DNA of 45,720 nt from Microvirga arvi (GCF_016892765.1 NZ_JAFEMD010000040.1:1-45720), one strand, 5' to 3'. Shown: positions 8,302-15,519, counted from the first letter of the stretch. Numbers and translations: made by a program. The notes: generated by a model from the sequence alone, not told the origin.

Positions 8302-8742
8302 CTATATTGCCGCGACGTGATCGCTGTTGTCATTATTATTCGACACGCGAGCTGCGGTCTCATGCGCTACAACGCCCGGCCTCAACGGACACCATTTCAC
8401 GCCTTGCTCAATTGGCCGAGTTGGCCTGTGCGGTGGCTGGCGCACCCGGAGTTGCGGCACCGACAGGGCGGTTCGAATGAAGTCGGCTTCGGAGGTGAAC
8501 TCCAAGCCGCCGTGTTTGACCCGCTGCTCGATTGGTACCTCGCTCCAGACCGGCAGCAGCGGATGTGGTGAAAAGAATTTTATGTATGGGCACTGATCGG
8601 GTTCAGGCGAGCAGGCATGGCTGGCACCATGGCGGTAAAGCGTGCGATGCGACACGTTCGATGAACCCTTGGGTAACCCATTGAGGAGCAGGACGAACGC
8701 GGAGGTCATCGAAGGCCGCCAACATACATGTCGGAGGATCAT
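8302..8742 (-). CDS. Uncertain hypothetical protein, start unclear
   Basis: The open frame is 146 codons, but only the part after about 8580 shows coding-like third positions. That part includes PVWSEVPIEQRVKHGGLEFT. An AAAATTCTTTT variant of the island palindrome (minus strand, 8581-8571) sits where the coding-like part begins, so the true start may be near there with a non-ATG codon. The first 50 codons overlap the small frame at 8603-8761. I do not recognise the protein. Confidence 0.3.
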   Translation of the reverse strand: MILRHVCWRPSMTSAFVLLLNGLPKGSSNVSHRTLYRHGASHACSPEPDQCPYIKFFSPHPLLPVWSEVPIEQRVKHGGLEFTSEADFIRTALSVPQLRVRQPPHRPTRPIEQGVKWCPLRPGVVAHETAARVSNNNDNSDHVAAI

Positions 8743-8761
8743 TCGGCATGGCCTTAGTCAT
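8603..8761 (-). CDS. Uncertain small protein
   Basis: A 52-codon frame beginning MTKAMPNDPPTCMLAAFDDL with plausible codon use and a GGAAG sequence about ten bases before the ATG. Its second half (TQGFIERVASHALPPW) looks like a short helix. It overlaps the uncertain frame at 8302-8742 on the same strand in another frame, so at most one is likely to be translated there. Not recognised. Confidence 0.3.
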   Translation of the reverse strand: MTKAMPNDPPTCMLAAFDDLRVRPAPQWVTQGFIERVASHALPPWCQPCLLA

Positions 8762-8861
8762 AGGTTTCACTTCCGATGAAGCCGATTGAAAGGCCACGGC
8801 AATGGCAAGAGAGCCTTCAGGCTCACATCGCAAATTCATTTTATGTGGTTTGCTGCTCAAT

Positions 8862-9140
8862 GCCCCAAGGCCACATGGCCATGACGAACAGCATCGATTG
8901 TTGCTTTACCGCCTATGTCGTTAGTACTGAGCGGTAACGCTTCGCGTTCCCACTGCTTCTGGCTGGATCACTTCACTGGCGTTTCGCTCTTCCAGCCATC
9001 AGCCAGATCCTTCGGATCAATTCCTGTAGGGATCATGAAATCCATGTCATCCTAGATCTAATCTACCTTACTCCCCTCACCTTCGCTTCAAAACTAAAAC
9101 GAAAGTGAGGGAAGAAAATCTAGTCATCCTGAGTCCGTGA
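8862..9140. other. Gap with a hairpin, no gene seen
   Basis: No open frame with coding character was found. An imperfect 12-bp stem (9074-9085 with 9100-9111, one mismatch) encloses an A-rich loop and could belong to a structured RNA. Nothing further can be supported. Confidence 0.3.
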
Positions 9141-9329
9141 CTACCCAACAAGCCGCATAGCCGGTTCTACCCGGCGCAGGAGGTTGCCCGATCCCTGCAC
9201 TCACAGCCCTATCTCGACAAGCCTCACCTACAGTTGGGACGTTACGGGTGGCGGCTGAGTGTGCCCTATCGCTTTTTGCACTCGCCGTTCGATGCGTCCC
9301 CGGTAGACCCTTTTATGTCCAACGGTTAA
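9141..9329 (+). pseudogene. Coding-like fragment without a start codon
   Basis: An open frame of 62 codons with protein-like composition and codon use, including YPAQEVARSLHSQPYLDKP and RYGWRLSVPYRFLHSPFDA, ends at TAA 9327-9329. No ATG, GTG or TTG precedes the coding-like part in frame, because a TGA lies at 9138-9140. It may be the 3' end of a gene whose 5' part was lost or frameshifted. The protein is not recognised. A perfect inverted repeat begins at its stop codon. Confidence 0.3.
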
Positions 9330-9347
9330 CAATTTTTGAGAAATTGT
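9329..9347. repeat. Inverted repeat ACAATTT/AAATTGT
   Basis: ACAATTT (9329-9335), five bases TTGAG, then AAATTGT (9341-9347). The arms are perfect and AT-rich in a GC-rich region. It overlaps the end of the fragment at 9141-9329. It could be an operator for what follows or a weak terminator. Confidence 0.35.
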
Positions 9348-9428
9348 AGCTTCACACGACGACTGTTAGGGTATCGCCGTGTGGCGGACAGGGGTCGAAT
9401 TGCTCAAGACACACCTGTCCTCTATTCA

Positions 9429-9611
9429 ATGCCTTCTTGCAAAGCGATCCTCTCGATCCTCTGCCAAGCAGCCGTTGCCTCCCTACCACCTGGGGTGGGG
9501 CGTCCGTCTTGGTCGGCGGCTCTGCCTTACGTTTCCCGGTCTACGGCGTCCATTGCGGATGGCCTTGTAATTGTCCCGGATGACGGTTCGGGGTGGAGCG
9601 GACCCCTGTAA
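9429..9611 (+). CDS. Uncertain small protein
   Basis: A 60-codon frame starting MPSCKAILSILCQAAVASLP, with a mildly hydrophobic N-terminus and the C-terminal segment GLVIVPDDGSGWSGPL. Codon use is plausible, but no ribosome-binding site is evident and the protein is not recognised. Treat it as a possible gene only. Confidence 0.25.
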   Translation: MPSCKAILSILCQAAVASLPPGVGRPSWSAALPYVSRSTASIADGLVIVPDDGSGWSGPL

Positions 9612-9658
9612 GAAATCTCCTGAGCCTTATGTGATCCTATTTATACACCACGGGCTGT

Positions 9659-9877
9659 TTGTCGTCGATAAAAACGATCGCAGACACCTCTAAAATAATT
9701 TTTTGCAAACCAGGCCTGCCATCTCCTGGCGTGGTTCTCGGCAAGACCTGCTGCATTGAGGTCACCGTCAACGACCGGTCACCCGGCCGGTATCAGAGCA
9801 TCAACGGCTCGCCGCTGCCGCTCACCTATTCTTTGTACCAAAAGACGCTCTGGAAAGCGAGCGAAGAAGTTAATTGA
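9659..9877 (+). CDS. Uncertain small protein before an attenuator
   Basis: A 72-codon frame from TTG at 9659, or about 48 codons from GTG at 9731. The later part (VVLGKTCCIEVTVNDRSPGR, then a Tyr/Leu-rich end) looks protein-like. The island palindrome AAAATAATTTT (9692-9702) lies inside the long form but upstream of the GTG, which favours the short form. The stop codon is 33 bp before a rho-independent terminator stem. Not recognised. Confidence 0.35.
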   Translation: MSSIKTIADTSKIIFCKPGLPSPGVVLGKTCCIEVTVNDRSPGRYQSINGSPLPLTYSLYQKTLWKASEEVN

Positions 9878-9878
9878 C

Positions 9879-9935
9879 ATGCGGGCGAGATCTTTGAGAT
9901 CCTACGCACGCCCGCTAGTTAAGCGGGCTCCTTTT
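9879..9935 (+). promoter_or_regulatory. Candidate attenuator with an arginine-rich leader peptide
   Basis: Three segments can pair in two exclusive ways: GCGGGCG (9881-9887) with CGCCCGC (9909-9915), or GCCCGCT (9910-9916) with AGCGGGC (9922-9928). The second stem is followed by TCCTTTTT and makes a typical intrinsic terminator. An ATG at 9879 opens a 21-codon frame beginning MRARSLRSYARPLVKR with five Arg codons. It covers the whole structure and stops at 9942-9944. An AAGAAG sequence precedes it. This is the layout of a translation-controlled attenuator for the gene at 9972. Function is inferred. Confidence 0.45.
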
Positions 9936-9971
9936 TCGATTTGAAATCCATACTTAATTTTTTGAGTTTAA

Positions 9972-10457
9972 ATGAGCATCATTACTGAAAGGCCCCTGTT
10001 TTACTGGAGCCGAATGAAACCCGATGGCACGATGCAGGTGTGTGCATCCACCCAGCCGGCGGTCGCCCGATCGTACAATGCTGTCGAGACCAACCTCGAT
10101 GACAAGCGGCGTCAAATGCATTTTCTCGATCGAGGCATGCACGACGATGGTGATGTCGCGTTCAACGAGCGCGCCACCCAACTCCTGCACCAGCCTGACA
10201 CGATCAGGCTAAAAGGCGGCAGGCGCGTGAAAGTGTATGGCTCCGCCTATATCCTTCGCGGAGTGGCAATGACGCCCTGCATCCGCACCCGGGCACCTTC
10301 TGATGAAATTGCAACGGTAGTCGACCATTACCTCAAAGGTCGAAACCATGTGTTGCAGGCGGGTTGGGACGACAGGCAGCCCATTCATGACCTCTTCGTT
10401 GCAGATAGTGCCGTCAGCGATGCGGACACCATGGCCGTTGCAATGGCTCTGGTCTAG
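9972..10457 (+). CDS. Hypothetical island protein
   Basis: A 161-residue soluble protein with mixed alpha/beta composition, not recognised. Visible blocks are RPLFYWSRMKPDGTMQVC near the start, a helical EIATVVDHYLKGRNHVL segment (about 117-133) and an acidic-Ala-rich end. It is flanked by intrinsic terminators: the candidate attenuator at 9910-9935 upstream and a strong hairpin at 10476-10521 downstream. It is therefore a single-gene transcription unit. The ATG lies in an AT-rich stretch (AATTTTTTGAGTTTAA) with no obvious Shine-Dalgarno, as for its island neighbours. Confidence 0.6.
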   Translation: MSIITERPLFYWSRMKPDGTMQVCASTQPAVARSYNAVETNLDDKRRQMHFLDRGMHDDGDVAFNERATQLLHQPDTIRLKGGRRVKVYGSAYILRGVAMTPCIRTRAPSDEIATVVDHYLKGRNHVLQAGWDDRQPIHDLFVADSAVSDADTMAVAMALV

Positions 10458-10475
10458 CACGTTCTATTCGATCAC

Positions 10476-10521
10476 GCCTGGCATGGGGCAATATTCTCGC
10501 TGCACCATGCCAGGCCTTTTT
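10476..10521 (+). terminator. Strong rho-independent terminator
   Basis: GCCTGGCATGG (10476-10486) pairs perfectly with CCATGCCAGGC (10505-10515) over 11 bp and is followed by CTTTTT. It begins 19 bp after the stop codon of the gene at 9972 and ends about 60 bp before the next start at 10583. Confidence 0.85.
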
Positions 10522-10582
10522 ACCATCTTGCGATTAATGCAAGCAAAACCATTTTACTTCCTCAATTTCCTAATTTCCCATA

Positions 10583-11161
10583 ATGGCACCTAAATCTCGT
10601 TTGAATCCCAACAAAGAATCGCGCTTAGCGCTCAAACAATTGCAGGATAAAAAAATCCTTATTCGGCAGAAGGTCGGCCTTCGTCACGCCATCAAATCCG
10701 ATGGCTCCGTTGAGTTTCTCGGCTATGACGTCGGGTATTATCATATGGCGAACTTTCACCCTGGGGTGGCGCGGGCTCACACGGTTGTGCAGTACAACAA
10801 TGCACGCGCCGAGCTGACCGCAACGCTCGGAACCCCGGGGTATGAAGGACATATCCTCGACATCAGTAAACATTTCCCTCAAAACCCGCTCGCTACCCAG
10901 TTGCTGGCAGCAGCCCGCAGCAAGGCTGGATTCCCGAGCTCTTCTGCTCCGACTGTCTATGGCGACGCGATCCTCGTAACGGACAATCGCATGCACTGGA
11001 TGTTGCATCCGTACAGAGCGTCGCTCGAGGATATCGAGCGCTGCCACGATATGTTGACTACACCGCGGGATCTGATCAGCAGTCGCACCTCTGCTTGCGT
11101 TTTCTTTCATGAGGAGCCTAACCAAAGCGACATCCTGACCCTCAACATGCACTGGTGCTAA
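10583..11161 (+). CDS. Hypothetical island protein, family 1 copy B
   Basis: A 192-residue homologue of the product of 4335-4937. It shares MAxKSRLNPN, a GYDVGYY stretch near 47-53, RAHTVVQYNNARAELTAT (about 66-83), TVYGDAILVTDNRMHW (about 124-139), LTTPRDL and EEPNQSDI. It lacks about ten residues relative to copy A in the region before RAH. The copies are diverged throughout, so this is an old duplication or two separate acquisitions. AAAACCATTTT (10545-10555) lies 27 bp before the ATG. The product is unknown. Confidence 0.7.
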   Translation: MAPKSRLNPNKESRLALKQLQDKKILIRQKVGLRHAIKSDGSVEFLGYDVGYYHMANFHPGVARAHTVVQYNNARAELTATLGTPGYEGHILDISKHFPQNPLATQLLAAARSKAGFPSSSAPTVYGDAILVTDNRMHWMLHPYRASLEDIERCHDMLTTPRDLISSRTSACVFFHEEPNQSDILTLNMHWC

Positions 11162-11184
11162 GGCTTCGTCATCGTGTTTGCCGA

Positions 11185-11412
11185 TCAGCAAAAATCATTT
11201 TTTGCGGATACACCGTCTGCAAGGACGATGAGGATCGCCCGCGCGTTCTCTGGCGCCAGCCATAAATCAGCATAGGTACGCCAGTCAGGTTTCGTTGTGA
11301 TCGCGATGCCGCACCGATTCATATACTCCGCGAGATCGGTGCCTGGCTCTGGACGCTCGTGACAGATTTCCAAGTGCCTGCCCTCCCCTCGGGCAACTTT
11401 GCACCGGAGCAA
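11185..11412 (-). CDS. Small hypothetical protein
   Basis: A 75-residue frame. From about residue 14 it is clearly protein-like (LEICHERPEPGTDLAEYMNR, then WRTYADLWLAPENARAILIVL). It may begin at the first Met or at an inner Met near residue 31. It converges with the family 1 copy B gene, ending 23 bp from it. Its last codons, for KNDFC, are formed by the island motif AAAATCATTTT (11191-11201). Not recognised. Confidence 0.4.
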   Translation of the reverse strand: MLRCKVARGEGRHLEICHERPEPGTDLAEYMNRCGIAITTKPDWRTYADLWLAPENARAILIVLADGVSAKNDFC

Positions 11413-11427
11413 CAGATTTTGGAGGTG

Positions 11428-11940
11428 TCACCGAGCCTGCGGGAGTTCGGCCTGAGGCCTCCAAAACTGTTTTGTGTGCCAACCATCATGATCCTGTAAT
11501 TGCTCCAGGATCATGATGGCCGCCGCCTTAGGGCTGCAGTCCTGTTGTAGCAAATACCATCGCTCTTGGCTCGGCTCAAACCTCCAAAATAATTTTACGA
11601 ATAGTTTTGCCCGCCGAACGTGTCGGCCCAGCGAGCAGGCTAACTTCCGTTTGCGTCTGTAGAGCGAGCGCGAGAGGCATGAAGCCGCAACAGGAGGAGG
11701 ACCTGGCGACTGGTGGACTGTTACTGATGTATCCAGAATGATCTTGCCTGGTCCATCAAGGGATGTGGAACAGCTGCCTGCACGCTGTACCAATAGATGC
11801 GATGGCCAGGTATCGTGCCTCTCAGCACCGCGCAAAATTATTTTATTGAGCACGTAACTGCCGCGCTGCGGACAGGGGCTCCAAGAATGGCGCGAAACAG
11901 GAACCCAATCCTTCCCCCTGCTGATGCTTTCCGACCGCAA
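11428..11940 (-). CDS. Uncertain reading frame, C-terminal part probably coding
   Basis: The frame is open for 170 codons, but only the last 50 or so look convincingly coding (FEPSQERWYLLQQDCSP, then IMILEQLQDHDGWHTKQFW). Two short alternative frames cover the first part, 11721-11828 (GTG, 35 residues) and 11576-11680 (ATG, 34 residues), and I cannot choose. The island palindrome occurs twice inside (11586-11596 and 11834-11844). On the minus strand the first of these is followed directly by GGAGG. Not recognised. Confidence 0.3.
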   Translation of the reverse strand: MRSESISRGKDWVPVSRHSWSPCPQRGSYVLNKIILRGAERHDTWPSHLLVQRAGSCSTSLDGPGKIILDTSVTVHQSPGPPPVAASCLSRSLYRRKRKLACSLGRHVRRAKLFVKLFWRFEPSQERWYLLQQDCSPKAAAIMILEQLQDHDGWHTKQFWRPQAELPQAR

Positions 11941-12028
11941 TCCGGGATAGGATCACCGAGGAGGAGCGAAGGCGCATCATGGACTCAGCCTGGGATAAAT
12001 AACTCAGAAACGTACATGAGGTTAACCT

Positions 12029-12334
12029 ATGCGCTACTTTGAATTTGCTCGTCCTTCCGCTCGGAAAGCGGCCACACAAACATCTATTGTCAAGCTTAAG
12101 GTTCGTGCTGCGGATTGGCCAGCGCTGCGCCACATACTCTCATGGCAGAAGGCTGTCGGGATCATCGGAATTGAGGAGAATGGCTTTGACCAGACAGCAA
12201 GCGTTGAGGTCCTTTGCCGCTCCGCAGCCGCGGCTCGTACCCTCCATGAGGCATGGCTTGCCTACGGGACATCTGCCGACCCGCGGCAGACCCCTTCGAC
12301 CGATCCAGCACCGACCAACATCCGGCGCGTCTGA
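12029..12334 (+). CDS. Small hypothetical protein
   Basis: A 101-residue protein with a good ribosome-binding site (GAGG eight bases before ATG) and GC-rich third positions. The core (IVKLKVRAADWPALRHILSW, then a V-E-V-L strand and a helix AAAARTLHEAWLAYG) has a beta-alpha-beta pattern like small ferredoxin-fold proteins. The last 18 residues are Pro/Thr-rich and probably disordered. No family is recognised. Confidence 0.55.
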   Translation: MRYFEFARPSARKAATQTSIVKLKVRAADWPALRHILSWQKAVGIIGIEENGFDQTASVEVLCRSAAAARTLHEAWLAYGTSADPRQTPSTDPAPTNIRRV

Positions 12335-12794
12335 AACGCTGAGTGCTGTACCAAGGCTCACAATCCATTGCTTGGCAGGTCTTGCGGGAATGGAGGGGCC
12401 GGTTTCCGGATCAAGCGATGCGCTGCCCACATGTTTGAGCATTGGGCGCATCCCGAAAGTGCATTCCACTGTCAGGCCCAATGCTCTGCGTACCTGATAG
12501 CCCTGTGGGCGGTCGAGAATACGGGATGGAACCGCCCGTGCGTCGCGCACTGCCCCGGCACCATACTGAATAATATTGCATTTACCTCGTGATCCCTGCA
12601 TTATAGCGGGGTTGGCGGTTCTCGAGGCTTCGACACATACCAGTGGTTCAAGTCTGACACTAGGGGGGTTCGAGCGCCTGCCACGCGGGCCAAATAGTGA
12701 ATTTTCGAGTGCGCCGTAGGCATTCGGCGCAGCAGAACGCAACCTTTTATAATCCTAATCTCATCCCCTGGATGAAGGGCTAACAACTATAACA
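12335..12794. other. Gap with competing doubtful frames
   Basis: About 460 bp. Two minus-strand frames look partly coding: a segment of a long frame through 12140-12595, and a 57-codon frame starting MQYYSVWCRG near 12580. They overlap each other and I cannot support either. No terminator or repeat was recognised. Confidence 0.3.
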
Positions 12795-13265
12795 ATGATT
12801 ATCCAGAACGATCTTTATTTTATCGCCGCAACAGACGGCAATGGTGAGAACCTCGACCTCCTGGTCAGGGCGACCACTGCGGCACAAGCCGTCGACTTTC
12901 TGCTCGACTACTATAACGTAAAAAGAGCCAGCATTGATAGAAATCTGAAGGTTTTCTTGGTTCCTTCGACCCAAAGGGCGGCTGGCCCGCTTCCCTGGCA
13001 TTCCTCCGTCCAGCAAGTTGAGCCTAAAGAAATAGACCAGCCGATCTCGCAGCAGATGCATTGCGTTTGTCTGCTCGATCAAGAGCATGACACCGTGTTG
13101 GCCGCTCTGCGCGTCTATCAGTACTACCTCAACTACCAACTTTGCGGAGATGCTGCATTCGACATCGGTGTTGGGCTGATCGCATCGGCCCACGCGCAGG
13201 CGCTGACATCGGATGAAATCGATGAGTTATGCGAGCGCATCAACAGCTCGCCCAAACGGCATTAA
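12795..13265 (+). CDS. Hypothetical island protein
   Basis: A 156-residue acidic soluble protein. It begins MIIQNDLYFIAATDGNGENLD, has a helix AAQAVDFLLDYYNV (about 30-43), a Gln-rich middle and a helical C-terminus ending LTSDEIDELCERINS. The start with alternating hydrophobic residues resembles other small plasmid proteins that begin with a strand and a YFIAA-type motif. I cannot name a family. It is followed after 48 bp by the gene at 13314 in the same direction, so the pair may be cotranscribed. Confidence 0.6.
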   Translation: MIIQNDLYFIAATDGNGENLDLLVRATTAAQAVDFLLDYYNVKRASIDRNLKVFLVPSTQRAAGPLPWHSSVQQVEPKEIDQPISQQMHCVCLLDQEHDTVLAALRVYQYYLNYQLCGDAAFDIGVGLIASAHAQALTSDEIDELCERINSSPKRH

Positions 13266-13313
13266 CACCTCTCTTCCAGACCTTTTCACAAACATTTCGA
13301 CAGGATCATCGAT

Positions 13314-13802
13314 ATGACCCACACAACTTCTTTGAACGCTCCGGCCAATGCACCCCTTCCGATCGGCTGGAACTACGCCTCGACCAGCTACTTCCCGGTT
13401 CAGGATCCGGATGCATTTCGCGCGTTCCTGGCGACGCAGAATGTCTACTTTAATTGCCGGGACGACGAATTCATGTTGCTTGCGCATGAGACGGATTACT
13501 GGCCCGGCGCCATCAACGATGACTTCCTGTTTCTGGGGCTCGATGATGATGCCTCGGACGATGGCGATGGCCTCCCGTACGCTGAGCGACGAGACCTGTT
13601 TTGGCGCGAGGTGCGGTCGCATCTGATGCCTGACACTCACCTGATCATCATGGACGTTGGCTTCTTTGGCTATGCTCCCTTCCTTTTCGGTCGACAAATG
13701 AGTCATGGCGCACGGGCTACGCTTATGCACCAGGATGGTCGGATGATCTCGCTTGAGCTTGAGGACCTGATTGAGAGCACGCTGCTCGCGCAGGGGTGGT
13801 GA
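13314..13802 (+). CDS. Hypothetical island protein, family 2 copy B
   Basis: A 162-residue acidic homologue of the product of 5254-5646. The shared parts are STSYFPVQDPDAFRAFLA near 24-41, YWP in the middle, and the C-terminal ARATLMHQDGRMISLELEDL block before a final helix. This copy has an extra acidic loop (DDDASDDGDG, about 78-87) and about 30 more residues. Strong negative charge and small size would fit a protein-binding or DNA-mimic role, which is only a suggestion. The ATG has a weak GGATC-type ribosome site. Confidence 0.65.
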   Translation: MTHTTSLNAPANAPLPIGWNYASTSYFPVQDPDAFRAFLATQNVYFNCRDDEFMLLAHETDYWPGAINDDFLFLGLDDDASDDGDGLPYAERRDLFWREVRSHLMPDTHLIIMDVGFFGYAPFLFGRQMSHGARATLMHQDGRMISLELEDLIESTLLAQGW

Positions 13803-13951
13803 CGGTTCGCGCGGCAAGAGCGGGCCATCCATGTGTATATGTCGAGCCGCCAAGGACCGCGGATCGACAAGCCGCTATCTATCCGCCGATCAAGCGAGGA
13901 GGATTGCTCATCCCCATCAGGTATGCCTTCTATGCAATGACTCAAGATAGC

Positions 13952-15106
13952 TCATGACATTCTACGCCTCCGCATAGCCAAGAGCTCGACACTCAGGTCG
14001 ATCTTGCCGGCTTTGACCATGCGGGTCAGCGCGCGGAAGTAGCCGCCCGGGTTCTTGATCCGGCTCTCGCCGCCGTTCCTGGCGGCATCGTCCTCGTAGA
14101 GCTGCAGGACGTAGATCACCGCAATGGCCGCCCTGACGGGGCCCACCTCCTCGACGGCTTCGGCCCAGGCGCTCTCATGGGCCCCGAGCGAGGCCCTGAG
14201 GTAGCGGCCGGCTGAGACGATGTCAGCGAGGTCCCGCACCGGCTGGCCGTAGTCGCCGATGGCCGGGCAAGCCTCAAGGATCAATTCCGGTGATAGGTGC
14301 TCCGGCGGTTGTTCGGTTGAACGAACCGCCTCAGCTTTCTTCGGAAAGCCCTTGTTACAAGGCTCACTAGGAGATCCGTTGTTGTTATTAGTGTGACGGA
14401 ACCTAGTTCCTCCATTGCCCGCATCTAAAAAGACTTGTTCGGCACGACTTCTCAACAGAGACCAAGCGTCGATGAGGCCTGCGGGAAGAGAGGCTTTCGA
14501 TCGCGCTGGAGTCCTGGCTTTGAGGGCTTTCAGATCCTCTTCCAGAGCAGTCCGATCGATCTCCGGATAATGCTCGGCAAGGGCATTGATTGCTTCTTCG
14601 GCGGCCCGGCGGCAGATGGTGACCTCATCGAAGGCTTGCTTCTGGATCTGCCGCAATTGCTTCTGCTCAATCAACAGCTTCGTCCATTCACCCCGCCGGG
14701 CATAGACCGGCGTCAGATCGAAGCCGAAGGCATCAATGATCTCACCAGCAAGGTCCCTGACGGCATAGCGCTTTCCATTTGGGGAATCCTTGGGAATGAT
14801 GAGCCCCAGATCGATCAGCCGGCGGATGGACTTCCTGATGGCACGATCTGTCAGCGCTGTCCGGCCGACGAGATAGTCGTTAGACGGCCAGACCAGGAGG
14901 CGCTCCCATTCCTGCTCACCCCAGCAGGCCACGAGTTCCGACAGGACTACCCGGGGAGTGGTCGGGAGATCCAAGGCTTTCACGGCGTCTCGGGCAGCCG
15001 CAGATAGTTCTTTACGCGTCACTGTGCGCCCGGTTTCGAGCGCGAGTTCTCTCGCGACCAGAGCGGCATGTCTCAGCCGCCGGCCTCCTGACGATGCAAG
15101 CTGCAT
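13952..15106 (-). CDS. repC: Plasmid replication initiator RepC, copy 1
   Basis: A 384-residue RepC. The N-terminus MQLASSGGRRLRHAALV leads into a winged-helix region (about residues 74-115) with SNDYLVGRTALTDRAIRKSI and the family signature DSPNGKRY, then AFGFDLTPVYARRGEW. RepC binds the origin, which in repABC-type plasmids lies within repC, and starts replication. I chose ATG 15106 because GGAGG lies five bases upstream. An ATG twelve bases earlier and a long extension to 15235 are less likely. Copy 2 at 18654 is nearly identical in its first 27 codons and its last third but differs in the DNA-binding middle. An antisense RNA is encoded upstream. Confidence 0.9.
   Translation of the reverse strand: MQLASSGGRRLRHAALVARELALETGRTVTRKELSAAARDAVKALDLPTTPRVVLSELVACWGEQEWERLLVWPSNDYLVGRTALTDRAIRKSIRRLIDLGLIIPKDSPNGKRYAVRDLAGEIIDAFGFDLTPVYARRGEWTKLLIEQKQLRQIQKQAFDEVTICRRAAEEAINALAEHYPEIDRTALEEDLKALKARTPARSKASLPAGLIDAWSLLRSRAEQVFLDAGNGGTRFRHTNNNNGSPSEPCNKGFPKKAEAVRSTEQPPEHLSPELILEACPAIGDYGQPVRDLADIVSAGRYLRASLGAHESAWAEAVEEVGPVRAAIAVIYVLQLYEDDAARNGGESRIKNPGGYFRALTRMVKAGKIDLSVELLAMRRRRMS
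14046..14399. repeat. 354-bp direct repeat, copy 1 (3' third of repC)
   Basis: By eye this segment is identical base for base with 18748-19101. It covers the C-terminal coding part from the NNNNGSPSE stretch towards the end. Flanking repC sequence is clearly diverged, so the identity points to recent gene conversion or recombination. Confidence 0.8.
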
Positions 15107-15158
15107 CGTACCCTCCATGTTGAGGGCAAAGCGGGAGCATTCACCGAAACCGATGCTC

Positions 15159-15188
15159 TTGACACTCAGCTTGTCGGGATGGCATAAG
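15159..15188 (+). promoter_or_regulatory. Promoter of antisense RNA 1
   Basis: A perfect TTGACA at 15159-15164 and CATAAG at 15183-15188, 18 bp apart, read on the strand opposite to repC. The same pair at the same spacing occurs before repC copy 2 (19861-19890). Confidence 0.6.
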
Positions 15189-15194
15189 GAGATC

Positions 15195-15269
15195 GACAAA
15201 TTCTTCCTTATGGCCACCCCTCGGTGGTTATCCAAAGGCCCTCGAAGTTTGCAGCTTCGTGGGCCTTTT
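15195..15269 (+). ncRNA. Counter-transcribed RNA controlling repC copy 1
   Basis: A short plus-strand RNA antisense to the repC leader. It has a promoter at 15159-15188 and a small hairpin (CCACC 15214-15218 with GGTGG 15223-15227). Its terminator has AAGGCCC (15235-15241) and CGAAG pairing with CTTCG and GGGCCTT (15261-15267), followed by TTTT. In repABC plasmids an RNA in this position pairs with the repC leader and limits copy number and compatibility. The predicted length is about 75 nt. The start is estimated from the promoter. Confidence 0.75.
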
Positions 15270-15313
15270 GCTTTGCCTGGGTTACATCACAGACTTCAGC
15301 TCCTTACGAAAGG

Positions 15314-15339
15314 GCTGCCGCATCTGTAGATGCGGCAGC
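15314..15339. repeat. Perfect 26-bp palindrome
   Basis: GCTGCCGCATCT (15314-15325), GT, then the exact reverse complement (15328-15339). It lies between antisense RNA 1 and the small gene at 15364, where copy 2 instead has its ribbon-helix-helix gene. It could be a partition or recombination site or a hairpin. No T-tract follows on either side. Confidence 0.6.
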
Positions 15340-15363
15340 GCCTTGGGGCGTTTGGAAGCACCA

Positions 15364-15519
15364 ATGATCAGCATCACCGCTGACGAGATTATCGACCGGC
15401 GGTTGAGCCTGCACCTCCATTTTTTCGAGATCATCCAAGCCATCAAACTCCTTTGTTCGTATAACTATCGCCTCGAGATGGTCCAGGCGTGGCAAATTTC
15501 AAGCTACATCCAGCACTGA
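15364..15519 (+). CDS. Small hypothetical protein
   Basis: A 51-residue protein beginning MISITADEIIDRRLSLHLHF, mostly helical and amphipathic with several aromatic residues. GGAAG lies five bases before the ATG and third positions are GC-rich, so the frame looks coding. It may be a small regulator, but it is not recognised. It is divergent from repC copy 1 and lies just after the 26-bp palindrome. Confidence 0.45.
   Translation: MISITADEIIDRRLSLHLHFFEIIQAIKLLCSYNYRLEMVQAWQISSYIQH

Larger units (their letters stand above)
4944..11844. repeat. Dispersed 11-bp A/T palindrome AAAAT-N-ATTTT (at least eight sites)
   Basis: Exact matches are at 4944-4954, 9692-9702, 11191-11201, 11586-11596 and 11834-11844. 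One- or two-base variants are at 5752-5762, 8571-8581 and 10545-10555, and GAAAT-T-ATTTC is at 8199-8209. The entry spans the family, not one continuous element. At 4944 and 5752 the motif ends 6-7 bp before a start codon, and at 10545 it ends 27 bp before one. Others lie inside or at the end of doubtful small frames. I did not notice the exact motif elsewhere in the window. It could be an operator, an AT-hook or silencer site, or a cassette boundary. Confidence 0.5.

Noticed and set aside
4944..11844. Integron-type cassette array as the explanation for the repeated A/T motif
   Set aside because: The motif lacks attC features (no RYYYAAC/GTTRRRY ends, no long imperfect palindrome) and genes lie on both strands.
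12140..12742. Minus-strand 200-codon frame
   Set aside because: It overlaps the better-supported gene at 12029 and shows coding-like character only in part, so it is treated as doubtful sequence.
13953..15235. Upstream start at 15235 for repC copy 1
   Set aside because: The extra 43 codons cover the antisense promoter and diverge from copy 2. GGAGG at the correct distance supports 15106.
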